Assembly: GCA_029204225.1 (NCBI GenBank)
Contig: CM055112.1
Span: 42,894,311-42,958,310, forward strand
Source of the DNA: Diphasiastrum complanatum
Taxonomy: Eukaryota; Streptophyta; Lycopodiopsida; Lycopodiales; Lycopodiaceae
DNA: 64,000 bases
Direction: 5' to 3'
Shown here: positions 29,316 through 41,492 of the stretch, piece after piece
Layout of the letters: each line of letters opens with the position of its first letter
Position numbering within the stretch: the stretch's first letter is position 1
Made by a program: the position numbers and the translations under genes
Notes under the pieces: generated by a model
The model's input: only the letters and a program-made list of their open reading frames with translations
Told to the model about the DNA's origin: nothing
The model's database searches: none

Positions 29316-32190
29316 CCCCTTCCTCAACTATGCAGCAACTCGCAAACAACTGGTTTATGTCCTTCTCTATCGCTTTCGACTGGCTGGCTTGCTGTGGAAA
29401 ATGGCCTTGGCTCGGGCTTCGTTTTCTGCATTTACTTGCTCCAATGTCATTCCTTTTGTTGCCAGAAAGTAATTGTTCTTCTGGTTATAGTCTTCTTGGA
29501 ATGACAAGTTCGGATAACCCCCCATTCCTCGATTGCCCATTGGTGCAAGGGGGTTATCAATTAATGTATTAACAAGATGCGTATACGAACTATCCTTGGC
29601 CAGGATTTCAGACATCTTAGCAGAAAGGACAGTTAGTGAAAGGGCAGCATATGTATATTCAAGAAATTTTGCTTTAATGTACAGTTGTTGAACATACAAA
29701 AGGGCATGCGAAATAAGAGAAGCAATATTTACATGGCTGTAAGTGTAATACGGTCTAGTTATTGGATTAGTGGAGCGAAGTATATTATTTGTTTTTACTT
29801 CCTCCAAATAACGAGAATAGTTAGCTTCCCAATCTGTGTAGATTTCCCACAAATCAGGGATAGTAACTAATGAGTAACTCGGGAAGAAACTGATTTAGTT
29901 CACATCAAAAATGTTAACTGATTCTAATTTATTCAAATACTCATCCAGAGCTGGAAAAATATTATTTTTGAATGTTCTTAGGTATTCTAAAATGTATATA
30001 TACAAGGATCCTCCAGTTAGTCTAGACCAAAGAGTATTTATGATAGAAAAAGTCCAAGGGTTTTTCCATTGTTCTTTTGTGTAGCCAAAAAGTTTAGGTA
30101 AGAAAAGGTAATCCATTCTCCATTGGAGTTCTGGACTACAAAAAGGTGGAAGAAAGAATGTTAGTTCCTGATGAAATGTCTGAAATTCTGACCTTAGTAG
30201 TGAGTACACAATCTTGTTTTTCTTTACAACTGCTCCACTTGGTGACGCCTGAGCTTGATATGGAATGATGCTTAACGCCTCAGGTTGGTCTTCAGCAATT
30301 TGTACCTCTGCGACCTCCTTGGATTCGGTCTGTGTCTCCTGATCCTTCTGGACTTGCCTAAAGATGGTATCCGTTTGGATGGCCTTTTTTGACATAACCG
30401 ATGCTGGCTCATCTGTCTGCGTCTCTTGATCTTGGCCTTGTGCTGGTTCTTTCGCATCAAAAATCTGCATTTGGCCTGATTGAAATTTGGCCTCTTCTAA
30501 CTCTTCCTTCAACTTTTCATAAGCAATCATCTACGGCTACAAATATTGCAGCTGAAAGGTTTGGATCATCTTCTCATGGATTCCCTTCCATGCTACTGGA
30601 TCAATTCTGTACCTGCCATGAGATACGCAGGCACCTAGTGTGACTTCGGCGCTGATTCGCCATAGTATCACCTCTTCGGCCTGTTTCTTGTATATCTTAT
30701 TGCCTCTTCTTAACATTTCTGCAGAATTTTGCAGTTGGGCAATTTTATCATGAGCACTGCTGAGTTCGTTACTCAGCTCCGCATTACTACTCTGAAGAGT
30801 AGTTTGTACATCCTCCTGCAAAGAATCCTGCAAGGTCTAAAGTTGTTGTTTAAGTAGTATATTTTCACTTTCGAAGGTATTGGACTGCTCTTGCATTTTT
30901 TCCAACACTTTGAGCGTAGCGTCCTGCCTTCATTTTGCTTCTTCAAGCTCTATGTTTTTCTTGCTCAGCTCTGCTTGGGCCACTTCAAGTTCTTCGTTTT
31001 TATAGGCCAGCTCAGCCTTTGTTTCGCTCAGCTCTGTATCCCTCTGGGTGAGGTTTTCTTGGACTCTTTTATACTTTGATCCCAGCTTTCTGAATACTTT
31101 CTCCAAGCTGGCAAGATGCTGAATAGCTGCTCGAGTATCCGGCAGTAGTGTTCCAAAAACCTTTTGATATAGTTCGGCATCGAGGATTGGTGCCTCGACG
31201 TCGTTTTCGCTGCCCTGCTGGTCATCAGGAAGCTGTTCTACTCCTTGTGGTACTGGCTCTTGTAGTATATCAGCCTGATTATGCTCCTGATCAGTTGTGT
31301 CCTCAGCTTCCTCTTCCGCATCCCTATTTCCGTCTGTGCTGGTCAATAGTATATTGGGATGATGGCGAGATCATTCTCACCGAGCTCCCTTGACTTGATG
31401 ATGATGATGTGGCTGCTACGGTGATTGCCTTTGATGTCTGCATCTGGGATTCGGCCTCAATTGATGGGGCTAGCTCTGGTAGCACTGGTGCAATCCTGAT
31501 GTCTTCCTGCACTGTCAGCACACCACCATGCATACATAAAATGCCCATCTGCTGACCTAGCCTGAAAAACTGATTAACTTTTACTAATTTACAGAATTGC
31601 TTGAAAGCAATCTGTCCAAAGGCAATCAGCTCTCCATTTAAAGCTCTCAGCAGGTATCCCATATTTGTATTTGAGATAGTGTACTCTTGCTCCGGTAAAA
31701 AGATAGAAGCAAGAGCAAATCGAACGAAGCTCTTGAGATTGAGATCTCTAATGTAAGAGAGTTTATATCCCCGTTTCTCAAGATAAGCTTCTTCTTGGAA
31801 AACTCTGCTCTCCATGATAAAATCTGGTTTAGTAGCTCGCATACTGCCGTCCATAGGCAATCCTAAGGCACGACAGTAAAATCCTTCTGTAATAACAATC
31901 TCTTGATTGCGGACAGTAGTGGAAATATGTTCTTCTTCCGTTTCCCCCAAATTGCAGATAAGCTCATAACACAAATAAGTAAGAATTACTGATGGGTTAA
32001 ATTGAAGAAGACCTTCAATTCGCGCTCGAACAGCTAGTGGTTGTAATACTGGTATCACTGGCTTTGGGTGAGTTTTGAATACAATTGCCATGGTGCTTGC
32101 AGTTGTAAACGAGCAATGGCGGACAAGAGCTTGATCGCAACAACTCGCAAATCGGATAGCAAGAGTGATGGAAAGTGGTAGCGACAACAA
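29316..32190 (-). pseudogene. GyA post-integrase ORF (coiled-coil protein), copy 1
   Basis: Reads right to left from ~32,091 (MAIVFKTHPKP). An N-terminal globular part of ~200 residues (FYCRALGLPMDG, YKLSYIRDLNLKSFVRFALA, NTNMGYLLRALNGE) precedes a Ser-rich linker, an acidic Gln/Glu stretch and a long heptad-like coiled coil (ELSETKAELAYKNEELEVAQ). A middle domain (LGACVSHGRYRIDPVAWKG) leads to a Thr/Gln-rich segment (QETQTE) and a C-terminal domain (PPFCSPELQWRMDYLFLPK). It ends near 29,367 (IFHSKPASRKR). At least four stops or frameshifts (e.g. ~31,340, ~30,840, ~30,534, ~29,895). No signal peptide or membrane segment, so not an envelope. Second copy at 56,597-59,340. Function unknown. Confidence 0.75.
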
Positions 32191-32465
32191 CTGAAGTGTT
32201 TGAGGTTCTAGGCGTATTGATGATATTTCGGTGGATTAGACTAATATTAAATGGAAGCGTGTCCTTCGTTTTGAAGGTACATACTCAATAATAGTCGGAA
32301 GGTAAGTGTCGCAATTTTTCGTATTTCTAAAATGTTAAATTCACTTAATACATAGTATTCCAATGTAGTGTCGAGTTTTTCGCAAAGTATAAAATGTAGC
32401 GAAGGTCTCGGATTTTTCGCAAAATACAAACAATGCAGCAATGCTTCGGTATTTTTGGCATTTTC
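32191..32465 (-). other. GyA inter-ORF region, copy 1
   Basis: Non-coding stretch between integrase and the 3' ORF, rich in short GCGAAAAA / TTTTTCGCA motifs; matches 56,100-56,440 in reverse. The match stops at ~32,465, so the element's integrase and the rest are missing. Confidence 0.65.
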
Positions 32466-35400
32466 AATAGTGTATGATGCTTGCGAGGATGCTGCGCAAT
32501 TGAGGAGGGAGACATGTGGAGCCATGACTATGGCACTCTACTACATTTTGTCGGCTTTTTAATGCTAAATTATAAACCTTACTTCTTATCGCAGTGCTTA
32601 GTATGGTTTTAAGCTATATTTAGTGGTATGAGTCAAATCTGTTTTGTGGCACTAAGACGGCCTTTTACTACTTATAAATCTGGCATATGCCTATGTCTAG
32701 CCTTAACTCTTTTCTGGCTTATACAAGGGCAGATCCAATTCCATTTGGAAGGCAGAGCAGTAGTGCACCTCCACGCAACCAGAGCCTCCCACCTTCGCAT
32801 TTCCTGAAGCCACCTTCGCACTTCTTCTATGTAGTGCATTTTTTTAGTCAAAATCTCAAAATTTCAACAATTACAATCATTGATGCTGATTTTCTAGAAA
32901 AAAATGTGCTAGATGTATCTCATATGTGCAAAATCTGCTATTATGCCACTTTTTACTGATATACGAATGTGGCTATGTTAAAGAGTAGCTATGAAATTCT
33001 ATGGCATGTTCAAATGTCATAATCACTTTTCAAATGACAGTTATATCAGACAAATTAGACCTATTTTTACTATGTTACTATTTTTAGTAAATTTGCTAAA
33101 TAGCAATAAGCTATTTTTAGCAACACCCATAAGTGAATTTGATGGAAGATAATATCGACAGTTGCTAAGTAGTTTTATTAAATGGCAATTTTTTGCCATA
33201 TTGTAATGATGAAATGTACTTTATATCATGATTAATAAAAGATGCCCAGGTACCTTTAAGGCACTGACTTAAGTTTCAAGGAAAGATCCTAAGGTTAAGG
33301 GTTTGACGACGATCAGTTGCGATTCCCAGTGAAGAGCAGTTTGTGACTTAAAAAATCTTGTTACTGAAAGAAGTGGAATGAAAACGGTAGTTAAAAAAAA
33401 ATTGTTGATGCAAAGTACAGTGCAGACTTACAAATCAAACTTGTTGGGTTGATGTTAGACAAGTTTTCCGAGTTCCAAATTATAGATATTTTGGTGATTT
33501 CCCTTGGTGGGGATGACGGTTGATTATAATGAGTGTCGGTTTGTACGCGATGCTGAGTTGCCAGTTTTATAATGGTTCGTGTTTAATACGAAGTCACGGG
33601 TAACACAGACAAGAATGGAAGGAATGGTGATACCTATGAGACAGTTTGACATCTGGGGAAAAATCGGAGTTTCGAAAACCCTAAACTAGGAAAATAGTTT
33701 TGGAGGCCAAAATGTTCAAGATAGGCCTTTAGTGAAAAGTTAGTTATGAGGCACCTCCTCTCTCACGTGAAGAAGGCAGAGAAAGATAAAAGAAGAAGGG
33801 GGCATTCTACGTAGAGGAGAGGAGATTAGAGACTGTTCATGCAAGAACTGTGTCAAGAGAGATGATCACAGAGCAGTTAATCCCTTAGATTTCCATTGTG
33901 GAAGCAACCCAATGTACTCATTGCTTAATGTTTGAAGTAAATACATACTGAATCTTTGTGTGAAAACTAAAGTGCAGATTGAAGACAAAGATCTTTTTGC
34001 AATCTGTTTATAGCCGTGGTGAACCAGATCTGATGGCGGTTGTTGCACTAAATCTGAATCCTATTGGACAGTTGAAATGTGGGGTAGTGTGAAGGACTAC
34101 TTTGCTTGTTGTCGCTCTGAACGGAATAGCTATGGATTAGCTTTATGCGTCTGAAATCTGCCATGAACTGAGAAAATACTTCCATGAAGACCATCGCTGC
34201 TTCTGTGGAAGAAGAATCTGATTTTGAAGAGATCATTGCTGCCCTGTTCAACAGAAGACAGAAGATTGTAGACAGCCGCTGCAGATTATCAGAGCATAGG
34301 TGACTGTCTGTTGTGATTTAGGTGCATATAGGAGAGATGAGTGCAGATGGCCGATGAGTAGGAGGTTCAGAGGCGTGAAGCCCGTTCCAGAGAAGAAGCT
34401 GTGGCCAGACTTGATCCAAACGGCCGTGTGTAGTCCATGCGACAGAGGAGAGTTACCAGCGATTTTTTTTTGTTGACTGAGGAGCGACCCATTGCATCGC
34501 TAAGAGAGAGAAAGGGCTGTTCCACCATCGCGACCCAACCCACGCCTATTTCTGGGTTGTGTGAGAGAGACTACCCAGTAAAGATATTGATGGAACCGGC
34601 AGTCTGGCAGTAAAGTTTGTGGGCTAGTGAAAAAAAATGCAGAGTGACTCCAACTGTTGAAGTAAAGACCTTAGCCTATGGACAGTCTCTTTGAAATTTA
34701 AGTCAGAGCATAAGGATCTGAGGTGAAATCATTTACCTTTTTAGTGTATTTTTTTTTGGTTTAATCATTTGGTTAAGCATTGTAGGCTAGGTTTTTTTTT
34801 TTCGGTTATTATGAATACTAAGTGTTTTTATTTTATGAATCTAAAAAAAAAATTGGCTTCATGTGCTCATATTGAGCCTATAACCCAGAGTATACAGTAA
34901 ATGGTATGTTTTTACAGTCTAATGAATTACAGATTTACCTTCTGCTGTAAAAACTCCAGAAAATAAAGAACAATGCGATTCTGTTTTTATGATGGAATAT
35001 TATATACTCTTTTCAAGAGTTAAACTTATTAAGGATTTTCAAATGGCTATAACTTCTAATCCGTAACTCGGATCCAAATGATCCAAAAAGGTAAATTGAT
35101 TCTTAAAACTCATAGAATTCACTAAGATTGAGAAAAATGACTTTTAAGAGAATCTTATCATAAATTTCTCAGTTTGAGTGATGTGTAATGCTTAACAAAT
35201 ATACTTAGCATAATAAATTAGCTATTGCTAATCCATTGAAAAACATGGAGAAGCTATTGCTCAAAGTGGTTGAAAAACACCATTAGAGCTATATATATAT
35301 TATATATTTCCGAAACCACATACATTATCATGATAAAACCATTGAAAAAAATGGTCAAGCTTTCATAGATAAATCATGGCAATTGCATCAAAGATTGAAT

Positions 35401-35770
35401 CAAATTAAGTTTGCTTGATTGGAGAGAATACAAGAATTAGTAAAAGAAAAATATTTATATTATTGAGAAGAATATTTGAGATGGATTACTTATGAGGTGA
35501 ATGAGTTCGAACTTAAGTTACCTTTTAGTACAATCTATGGCAATACCCGAACTAGAAACCCAATGACTGGCTTCATAATCATCAAAACCCCGCTATAGTG
35601 TTATGAACACTATTAAGCAACACAACAAAGATACCACATGTTTTATGGCGACCACAATGGGATTTAGATCCATGAAAGCCAGATACTCTAGTGGTATCCT
35701 AGTTCATATTGCCATAGAAGTATAGAAAATGCTTAAATGATAATCATTTGGAGTGACTGAACGAAGAATT
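32466..35770. other. No recognisable gene
   Basis: About 3.3 kb without a credible reading frame or match to other parts of the window. 33,700-34,640 is less AT-rich than the rest and looks like old single-copy or unrecognised repeat DNA. I see nothing else I can support. Confidence 0.4.
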
Positions 35771-35785
35771 CAAAGATGAATAAAG

Positions 35786-35977
35786 ATGAATCCTTTTTCT
35801 ATAAAAGATGTTCATGAAATAAGAGTGTTTCTAGGATTATCGGGTTACTATAGAAGATTTATACGAAATTATGATCAAATATCGACACCCTTATATAATC
35901 TTCTTAAGAAAGACATTACTTTTAATTGGACATCTATAGAAGAGAAATCCTTTCAAGATCTCAATTACGGTTTGATG
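35786..35977 (+). pseudogene. Gypsy RT thumb/connection relic
   Basis: DVHEIRVFLGLSGYYRRFIR, then STPLYNLLKKD and FNWTSIEEKSFQDL: the canonical segment between RT and RNase H of Ty3/Gypsy elements. Neighbouring frames are closed. Confidence 0.85.
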
Positions 35978-36059
35978 TTATTATGAATCAAGATAATCAT
36001 AAGATAAAGAAAAAACAAAAAGTCCTTTATGAATAAAAAAGTATCATTTAAACATCGAG

Positions 36060-36263
36060 GTGCCTTCAGCTCTAACTGTTCATAATTGGAGAGTTAGAGC
36101 AGTGGCGGTTATAGGAAAGCTATCCTTGCTAAGAGACTCTAAAATAGAACGAGAATTATTGGATATATTAGTCGAATATTTAACTTATCCAGAATATCCT
36201 ACGTGTCCGTTCTTCCAAAAAGTCATAGAGTACCTAGAGATTATATATGAGATATATAACTAG
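36060..36263 (+). pseudogene. Short unassigned ORF
   Basis: 67 residues, Leu/Glu-rich (ERELLDILVEYLTYPEYP). Lies between the RT relic and domain X copy 1; no known domain. Included because its codon pattern resembles the neighbouring relics. Confidence 0.25.
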
Positions 36264-36469
36264 TTTATTATTTAACTCTTTGTGAAGAAACATATAATAC
36301 ATGATTATATAGGTCCATGTTCAATATTGACTTTGCTTGATAATGGACAATATGACTGAAAATAATTAGTATTGAGATGCATATGAATACTCTAGTTAAA
36401 GTGAAATAAATCTAGATCGTCAATATATATTACAATAAAAAAAAATTTATACAAATCATGAATGGAGAT

Positions 36470-36717
36470 AGCATTCACTGATGAGGGTATAATAGTGACT
36501 ATACATTGTTGGAGTATTTGGCAAATTCCTGAATCTAATCAGTAATCAATACTATCATATATATCAGAATTATATAACCAATAATCCATAATCCACATAT
36601 GTCTCAATACTACATATACTGTAGATGGACAATCTTGGGTTCTTGTAGACTCTGAGGTAAGAGAAGAAATAGAAGATAATCTACTTAGTGGTAGTTACTC
36701 TAGTATCACTTAGAGTA
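36470..36717 (+). pseudogene. Domain X, copy 1
   Basis: Broken frame reading TYTVDGQSWVLVDSEVREEI and LLSGSYSS, homologous to TLNGTCWAIVDSEISETIEE, LPSGSYS in copy 2 at 37,822-38,061, about 50% identical over the better part. An upstream IIVTIHCWSIWQI matches PVTITMDCYQFWI. Stops present. Family unknown. Confidence 0.55.
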
Positions 36718-36807
36718 TCTACAAGGTATACTAAGAGTGATATTTTTAGAAGACAGAATACAAGATATCCGTCCGACCTTCGTCCATAATGAATAATACT
36801 ACTAAAG

Positions 36808-37434
36808 ATGATCAATGATAGTCTGCATTCTAGAAGGGAAGGTGATTTGTACCATTATGATTTAGAGTGGATTCTTAGTGTCTTATTTCCTTATGAAATA
36901 GAATTATGTTGGTGGTATAACCTTCGTGAAAATATTAACAATCTACTTGAGGGTTTAAAGTACTACATATTACATGCCATTATAGGAGTGAGATATATTG
37001 TTTATCCTATAGAACCACCATATAGTCTTTCTTGTATCTCCTTGCTACCACCTAATCCCTATAGAGAAGATTATTATACTAAAACCAACGATTATGGATG
37101 GGAAGCTAATTTGTTAAATAAAACAGCAATAGTAGAAATATACAGATATGCATATCCTTATGATCAAGTAGGAAGATCTGCGTTATCCTTTTTTATAGGC
37201 ACTGGTTTTGTGGACAAGCTCAAAGTAAATTGTGTCTATCTTCATCTAGTATGGAGAACTTATCAAATTGTTGAAGAGAAAAACATAATAGACTATGTTA
37301 GATTGATACGGCCGATCACTAAAATAATATGGCTACTTTTAACTCCCCTTTATAAACGTGTCCCCCATAAGTATCGTAGGAATATTCGTAAATTTATGGG
37401 AGGAATAAATTTTAATTATGTAAAACCATATTAA
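36808..37434 (+). CDS. Hypothetical 208-residue protein
   Basis: Uninterrupted frame from ATG 36,808 (MINDSLHSRREGDLYHYDLE). Tyr/Ile/Leu-rich with several hydrophobic stretches (LKYYILHAIIGVRYIVYPI; ITKIIWLLLTPLYKRV) and a basic C-terminus (HKYRRNIRKFMGG). No domain I recognise. Framed by the two domain X copies, which suggests it belongs to the same unknown retroelement. The open frame among decayed neighbours is notable. It could also be a chance ORF in AT-rich DNA, but length and composition argue against that. Confidence 0.45.
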   Translation: MINDSLHSRREGDLYHYDLEWILSVLFPYEIELCWWYNLRENINNLLEGLKYYILHAIIGVRYIVYPIEPPYSLSCISLLPPNPYREDYYTKTNDYGWEANLLNKTAIVEIYRYAYPYDQVGRSALSFFIGTGFVDKLKVNCVYLHLVWRTYQIVEEKNIIDYVRLIRPITKIIWLLLTPLYKRVPHKYRRNIRKFMGGINFNYVKPY

Positions 37435-37574
37435 TTACTCATATATCTATATGATGTTGGAAAATGAAATTTGTGTTAAAGAAATGACTTAAAATATATC
37501 AAAAGGAAGAGAAAATTGACGAATCTAAAATTCCATATCATGAACATCCCGAGTGGAATAGACCTTGTGAGGTA

Positions 37575-37799
37575 TTGTATAGAGGAAACTATATATGGTA
37601 TGAATCTCCTAAGGAAACCTCACATGGAATAGGTGAAATAAGAGTAACTCAAACCAATACTCAAGGAAACTTAGTAAGGAAATATGAAGTATTAATCAAG
37701 GGAATTTGGCATTCTTATCGACAAACTTGGGAACAAAGTGAATCTAAACCTGTCTACAAGATAGTGAAAGTAATTAAAAATGCCAGGACTAATAAATAG
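37575..37799 (+). pseudogene. Small ORF, possible chromo/SH3-like fragment
   Basis: 74 residues with a WYESPKE start, alternating beta-like segments (YEVLIKGIWHSYRQTWEQSE, VYKIVKVIK). Reminiscent of small beta-barrel domains at integrase C-termini, but without a diagnostic motif. Confidence 0.3.
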
Positions 37800-37821
37800 A
37801 GAGAGAGAGAGAGACAATTAT

Positions 37822-38061
37822 CCTGTTACTATAACTATGGATTGTTATCAATTTTGGATAAAGTCTGAATCTCAAAGAAAAGTGATATTAGAGTTTCTAA
37901 AAACTTTATATGAATTGGGTTTAATTGATCATATATATTCAAATATAGAATATACCTTGAATGGCACATGTTGGGCCATAGTAGACTCTGAAATTAGTGA
38001 AACCATAGAGGAAAGTTTACCCAGTGGAAGTTATTCTATCAAGGCCCCAGAACATCTATAG
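37822..38061 (+). pseudogene. Domain X, copy 2
   Basis: About 80 residues, VTITMDCYQFWIKSESQRK, helical middle, then TLNGTCWAIVDSEISETIEE and LPSGSYS. Homologous to 36,470-36,717. Preceded by an AG microsatellite (37,799-37,814). Function unknown. Confidence 0.55.
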
Positions 38062-38072
38062 AAGCAATATAA

Positions 38073-38429
38073 GTGTTTATTACAAAAAAGATATATGACT
38101 ATTGTATGGGATTACCTTATATACCATCCTTGAACAATATAGAAACAATTCAACCTATAGTTGAAACTAATCAAGCTTTCTCTCAGAGTTGGCCTACTCC
38201 GACCACTATTCAAGAAGTACAAGGCATTTTATCCTTAACAGAGGGATGGAGTAGATTTATACCATCTTACCCTGAAATAATAGAATCATTGAGTGAGTTG
38301 GGTAATAGCGAATACTTCTATTGGGGAGAACAAGAACAACATTCATTTAACAATCTTGTTCGATCTATGGATATTGCGGGAAATATATTGATAGATATTT
38401 TCAATGATATCTATATAGATGATGATTAA
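38073..38429 (+). pseudogene. Diverged Gypsy RT thumb-like segment
   Basis: PTTIQEVQGILSLTEGWSRF, IPSYPEIIESLSEL, YFYWGEQEQHSFNNLVRSMD parallels the relic at 35,786 (VHEIRVFLGLSGYYRRFI ... FNWTSIEEKSFQDL) position by position but is much more diverged. It ends NDIYIDDD. Could be a second, non-catalytic RT-derived domain. Confidence 0.5.
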
Positions 38430-39004
38430 AGATCTCTATGTTAGAGATTGTTTGTGATGAATGACTTCAACCCATAGACCATTACGACTTTACTTGAGAA
38501 TATGCTTTCCTCCAGCAGAAATCTCTTTTTATTCTTAGGAGTTATTTAATATAAGAGCTAATTCTATGCATCTTGGTGATCCAAGAGAGTTTGATCTAAA
38601 ACCTACCTTTTCTTTGAAATAGGACCTTTCTGCATAATAGCTCAAATATACATGTTTGGTACTTGGCATACTTCGGAATCTTAGGAATTTAATAGTTACA
38701 ATCTATAAACATTCGTTAAGTCAATGAACAAAAAAGTTGGAGTTTTTAAAATTGACTATACTATGATAAAAATGTTTTGATGATGTTGGACGAATGATAT
38801 TAAGTGATAATATTGGTGAATTCTTGGAAGGAACTTTGTTATGATGATTGAGTAGAGCAGAATCTAGTAATCAGTGATGCTGATTAAGGTATAGTGTTGG
38901 ACAGAGAGGTGTAGGTGTGAAGCCTAGCCCCACCATCCTAACCTTGAGGTTTTATTTTGAAGTAGACGGGAAGTCACTCAAAGTAAACCACATGAATGTC
39001 TTGA
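38430..39004. other. Leader-like spacer before Gypsy gag
   Basis: AT-rich, no frame. The 60 bp before the gag start are less AT-rich. No PBS or LTR edge recognised. Confidence 0.4.
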
Positions 39005-41100
39005 ATGAGTTATACTCAGTTTGACAAACAAAGAGAAGAGAGAGATCGAAGAGCTCAAGAAAGAGCTTGGAGAAAAGAAATATTTGAGAAGCTAGCTAGA
39101 GAAACTAGAGAAATTATAAACAGCATAAGTGAACCAATAACAAAAGAAAGAGCATTCTCACCAGATAAGACATCATCAATAAATGATTCAATTAAGATCA
39201 TAGAAAATTCAAAAACAATGGAAGAAGAATTATCAAATAATACAAATGACCAGAATAACACAAGTAGTATATCATACTCACCTAAAACTGGAAGAAACAT
39301 GGGAAGAAATAAAAATGGGAGGACTCATGCAATCCTTCCAATTTTTAAAGGAAGAGAAGATGAGGATGCAGATTTACATATTCAAAAATTCATGAATGTG
39401 TGTTGAGCACATTTAGAAGATGATGTTGAAGATATGTTTAGACTGTTTCCCGCTACTTTAGAGGGGTGAGCTCTAGAATGGTATTCACAGTTGAATTATA
39501 GTAAAGTATCTACTTGGGATAATTTGAAAACCAATTTTTTGGATAGATACAGACAAATCAACTATGCTAATCAAATTATAAGACAGTTAAGTCAAATCAA
39601 GATGAGAGAAAAAGAAACTGTTAAAGATTTTGTGAGTTGAATACAATCTTTGGCCAAAAAGCTACCAGAACCTCCTAGAGAGGAATTTTTCATAGCTTGG
39701 TTTGTACCTGGATTACCCTATGAGATGGCGTATGTTCTCACTTCTGAATCACCAAAAACATTTGAAGATGCAGTTTCAAGAGCTATAGCTTTGGAACATG
39801 CTACTAAAGTTATGGGAGAATCCTCTAAAACAAGACAAAAAGCATGGGTGGATGTATCTTTAGAAGATAATCCAAATTTTAATAAAGGATCAAGCGAAGA
39901 TAAGAATAGAGGAAATAATTTTGAGGAAGTATTAAGGAATTCATTAAGGCAAGTGAAAGATGAATTATTAAACACGGTCAGTCAAAAAATTAGTGAGCTC
40001 AATATAAAAGGACATAATGAACCTCAAAGCCTACGAGTATGGTGTACTAACTGTAGAGGCAGTGGACATATCGCCAATAATTGTCCTTATCAACAACAAT
40101 TGTATCCACCACCTTCTATACCCCCACCATTACCAATGAATATGCCTTTGACCTCAAAATTTTGTGAAATTTGTAAAAGATCAAATCATAATACTATAGA
40201 ATGCTATTATAACAAAAATGGACGGGGAGGTAAATTAAGAAATCCTCTAGTGGCTAATGTAAATCCTGAATATAATCATGGACAAAATTATCCTCATGTT
40301 GTGTTACCTACACCAGCTTTTCATAATGGATCGTCTACACAAAATATGAATTATACACCACCATATAATGGACTTCCTTATTATCCGGTCTATTTGACTC
40401 ATTCTCAACCACAAATGCCAATATCATCATATGGACAACCACAATCTAGCCACGAACAACATAGAAAAATTATAATAATGGAAATAATTCAAACAAAAGA
40501 TCTTATCCAGTTAAAAATAACATACAATGTTATCGATGCCAAGGGATGGGGCATATGGCAAATGAATGTCCAAACTCTAAGAATGCAGATTTTAAATATA
40601 TATGTAAAAATTGTGGTGGAGAACATTTCCCAAAAAATTGTCCAAAAACTGTAAAACAAGAGGGAAAATTGGAAGCTTCTAGTACCAACTTAATTCAAGT
40701 AGAAGCTATTTCCAATCCTCAAAAGAATGACATTATGGTTGGAGCTATTACTAGAGCACAAGCTATTGCTAATCCTATATCTCCTATGATAAATGAGACC
40801 ATGGGATTACCGACGATAGAACATAAGAAGAATGTAGATAAGCCACTTATATATGAAGCAATATATCATAGCAGAGATGCAGATAGGGAAGTTCACGAGG
40901 AAGCAATGAATGAGATGGAAAGAGAATCTCCCTTCATGGCATTTCAAAAGCCACCAAATCCAATAATAAATCACTCAAGAAACAAGGGTAAAAAGATACT
41001 AGGTATAATAAAAGGAGTGGAATACTATGATATAATTAAAGATCTAGGCTCTATGATACTCAACATATCTTTTGCACAGTTAATACAAATATCACCTGCA
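39005..41100 (+). pseudogene. Gypsy gag (second family), broken
   Basis: Starts at ATG 39,005 (MSYTQFDKQREERDRRAQER), charged helix, then the Retrotrans_gag core (ILPIFKGREDEDADLHIQKF, a stop, ALEWYSQL, ETVKDFV, a stop, SLAKKLPEPP, FVPGLPYEMA). Zinc knuckles follow (CTNCRGSGHIANNC ~40,050; CEICKRSNHNTIEC ~40,170; CRGMGHMANEC-like and CKNCGGEHFPKNC ~40,550-40,640), the last two in a shifted frame. The tail YDIIKDLGSMILNISFAQLI corresponds to the pre-protease segment of GyA (YNIVEDLVSRMPNINFKQLL). Cut at ~41,100 by CoT pol. Two internal stops and one frameshift. Confidence 0.85.
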
Positions 41101-41102
41101 AA

Positions 41103-41396
41103 TGATGTTGGGGGCAATCGAGATACCACAAGAGGGGCCAAGCACGATGATGATGGACTCTCAGAGTGCCATCTATATGTCCCAAGATCCTGTCTTCCAT
41201 TCAAAGATGAAGCACATTCCTCTGAAGTACCATCATATTCGAGATTTGATCTCGAAAGAAGAGCTCCAGGTCCAGTTCATAAAATCAAAAAATATGATTG
41301 CAAATCTCCTCACGAAACCGCTTGACAAGCCATTCTTTACCAAGCAAAGAGAGGCAATTGGACTAAACGAACAAAGCTACAAGGTTCAAGAGGGAG
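41103..41396 (+). pseudogene. CoT RNase H C-terminus
   Basis: EIPQEGPSTMMMDSQSAIYM, HSKMKHIPLKYHHIRDLISK, NMIANLLTKPLDKPFF and KVQEGV, the last ~100 residues of Copia pol, ending in the purine tract AGAGGGAG at the LTR edge. Near-identical to 61,890-62,185. Joined at 41,102 to Gypsy gag, so the upstream pol is lost. Confidence 0.85.
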
Positions 41397-41492
41397 TGTC
41401 AGAAATGGTGAACTCCTGCAACTTTGTCGCAGCACGAACAAGACACGAAGGTCAAACAATTCGCGATAGTCAACAGGGACGCAAAACGAAAA
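41397..41492 (+). mobile_element. CoT LTR, first part (split)
   Basis: TGTCAGAAATGGTGAACTCC... to CGAAAAC, interrupted by CoP. Its continuation is on the minus strand ending at 53,461. An ~80 bp internal stretch present at 62,260-62,340 is missing here. Confidence 0.85.

Noticed and set aside
32687-32959. 90-codon plus-strand frame with Pro/Phe-rich start
   Set aside because: No domain, no homologue in the window, and composition like random AT-rich sequence.
37799-37814. AG microsatellite considered as a regulatory tract
   Set aside because: Short simple repeat inside decayed coding-like sequence; no promoter context.
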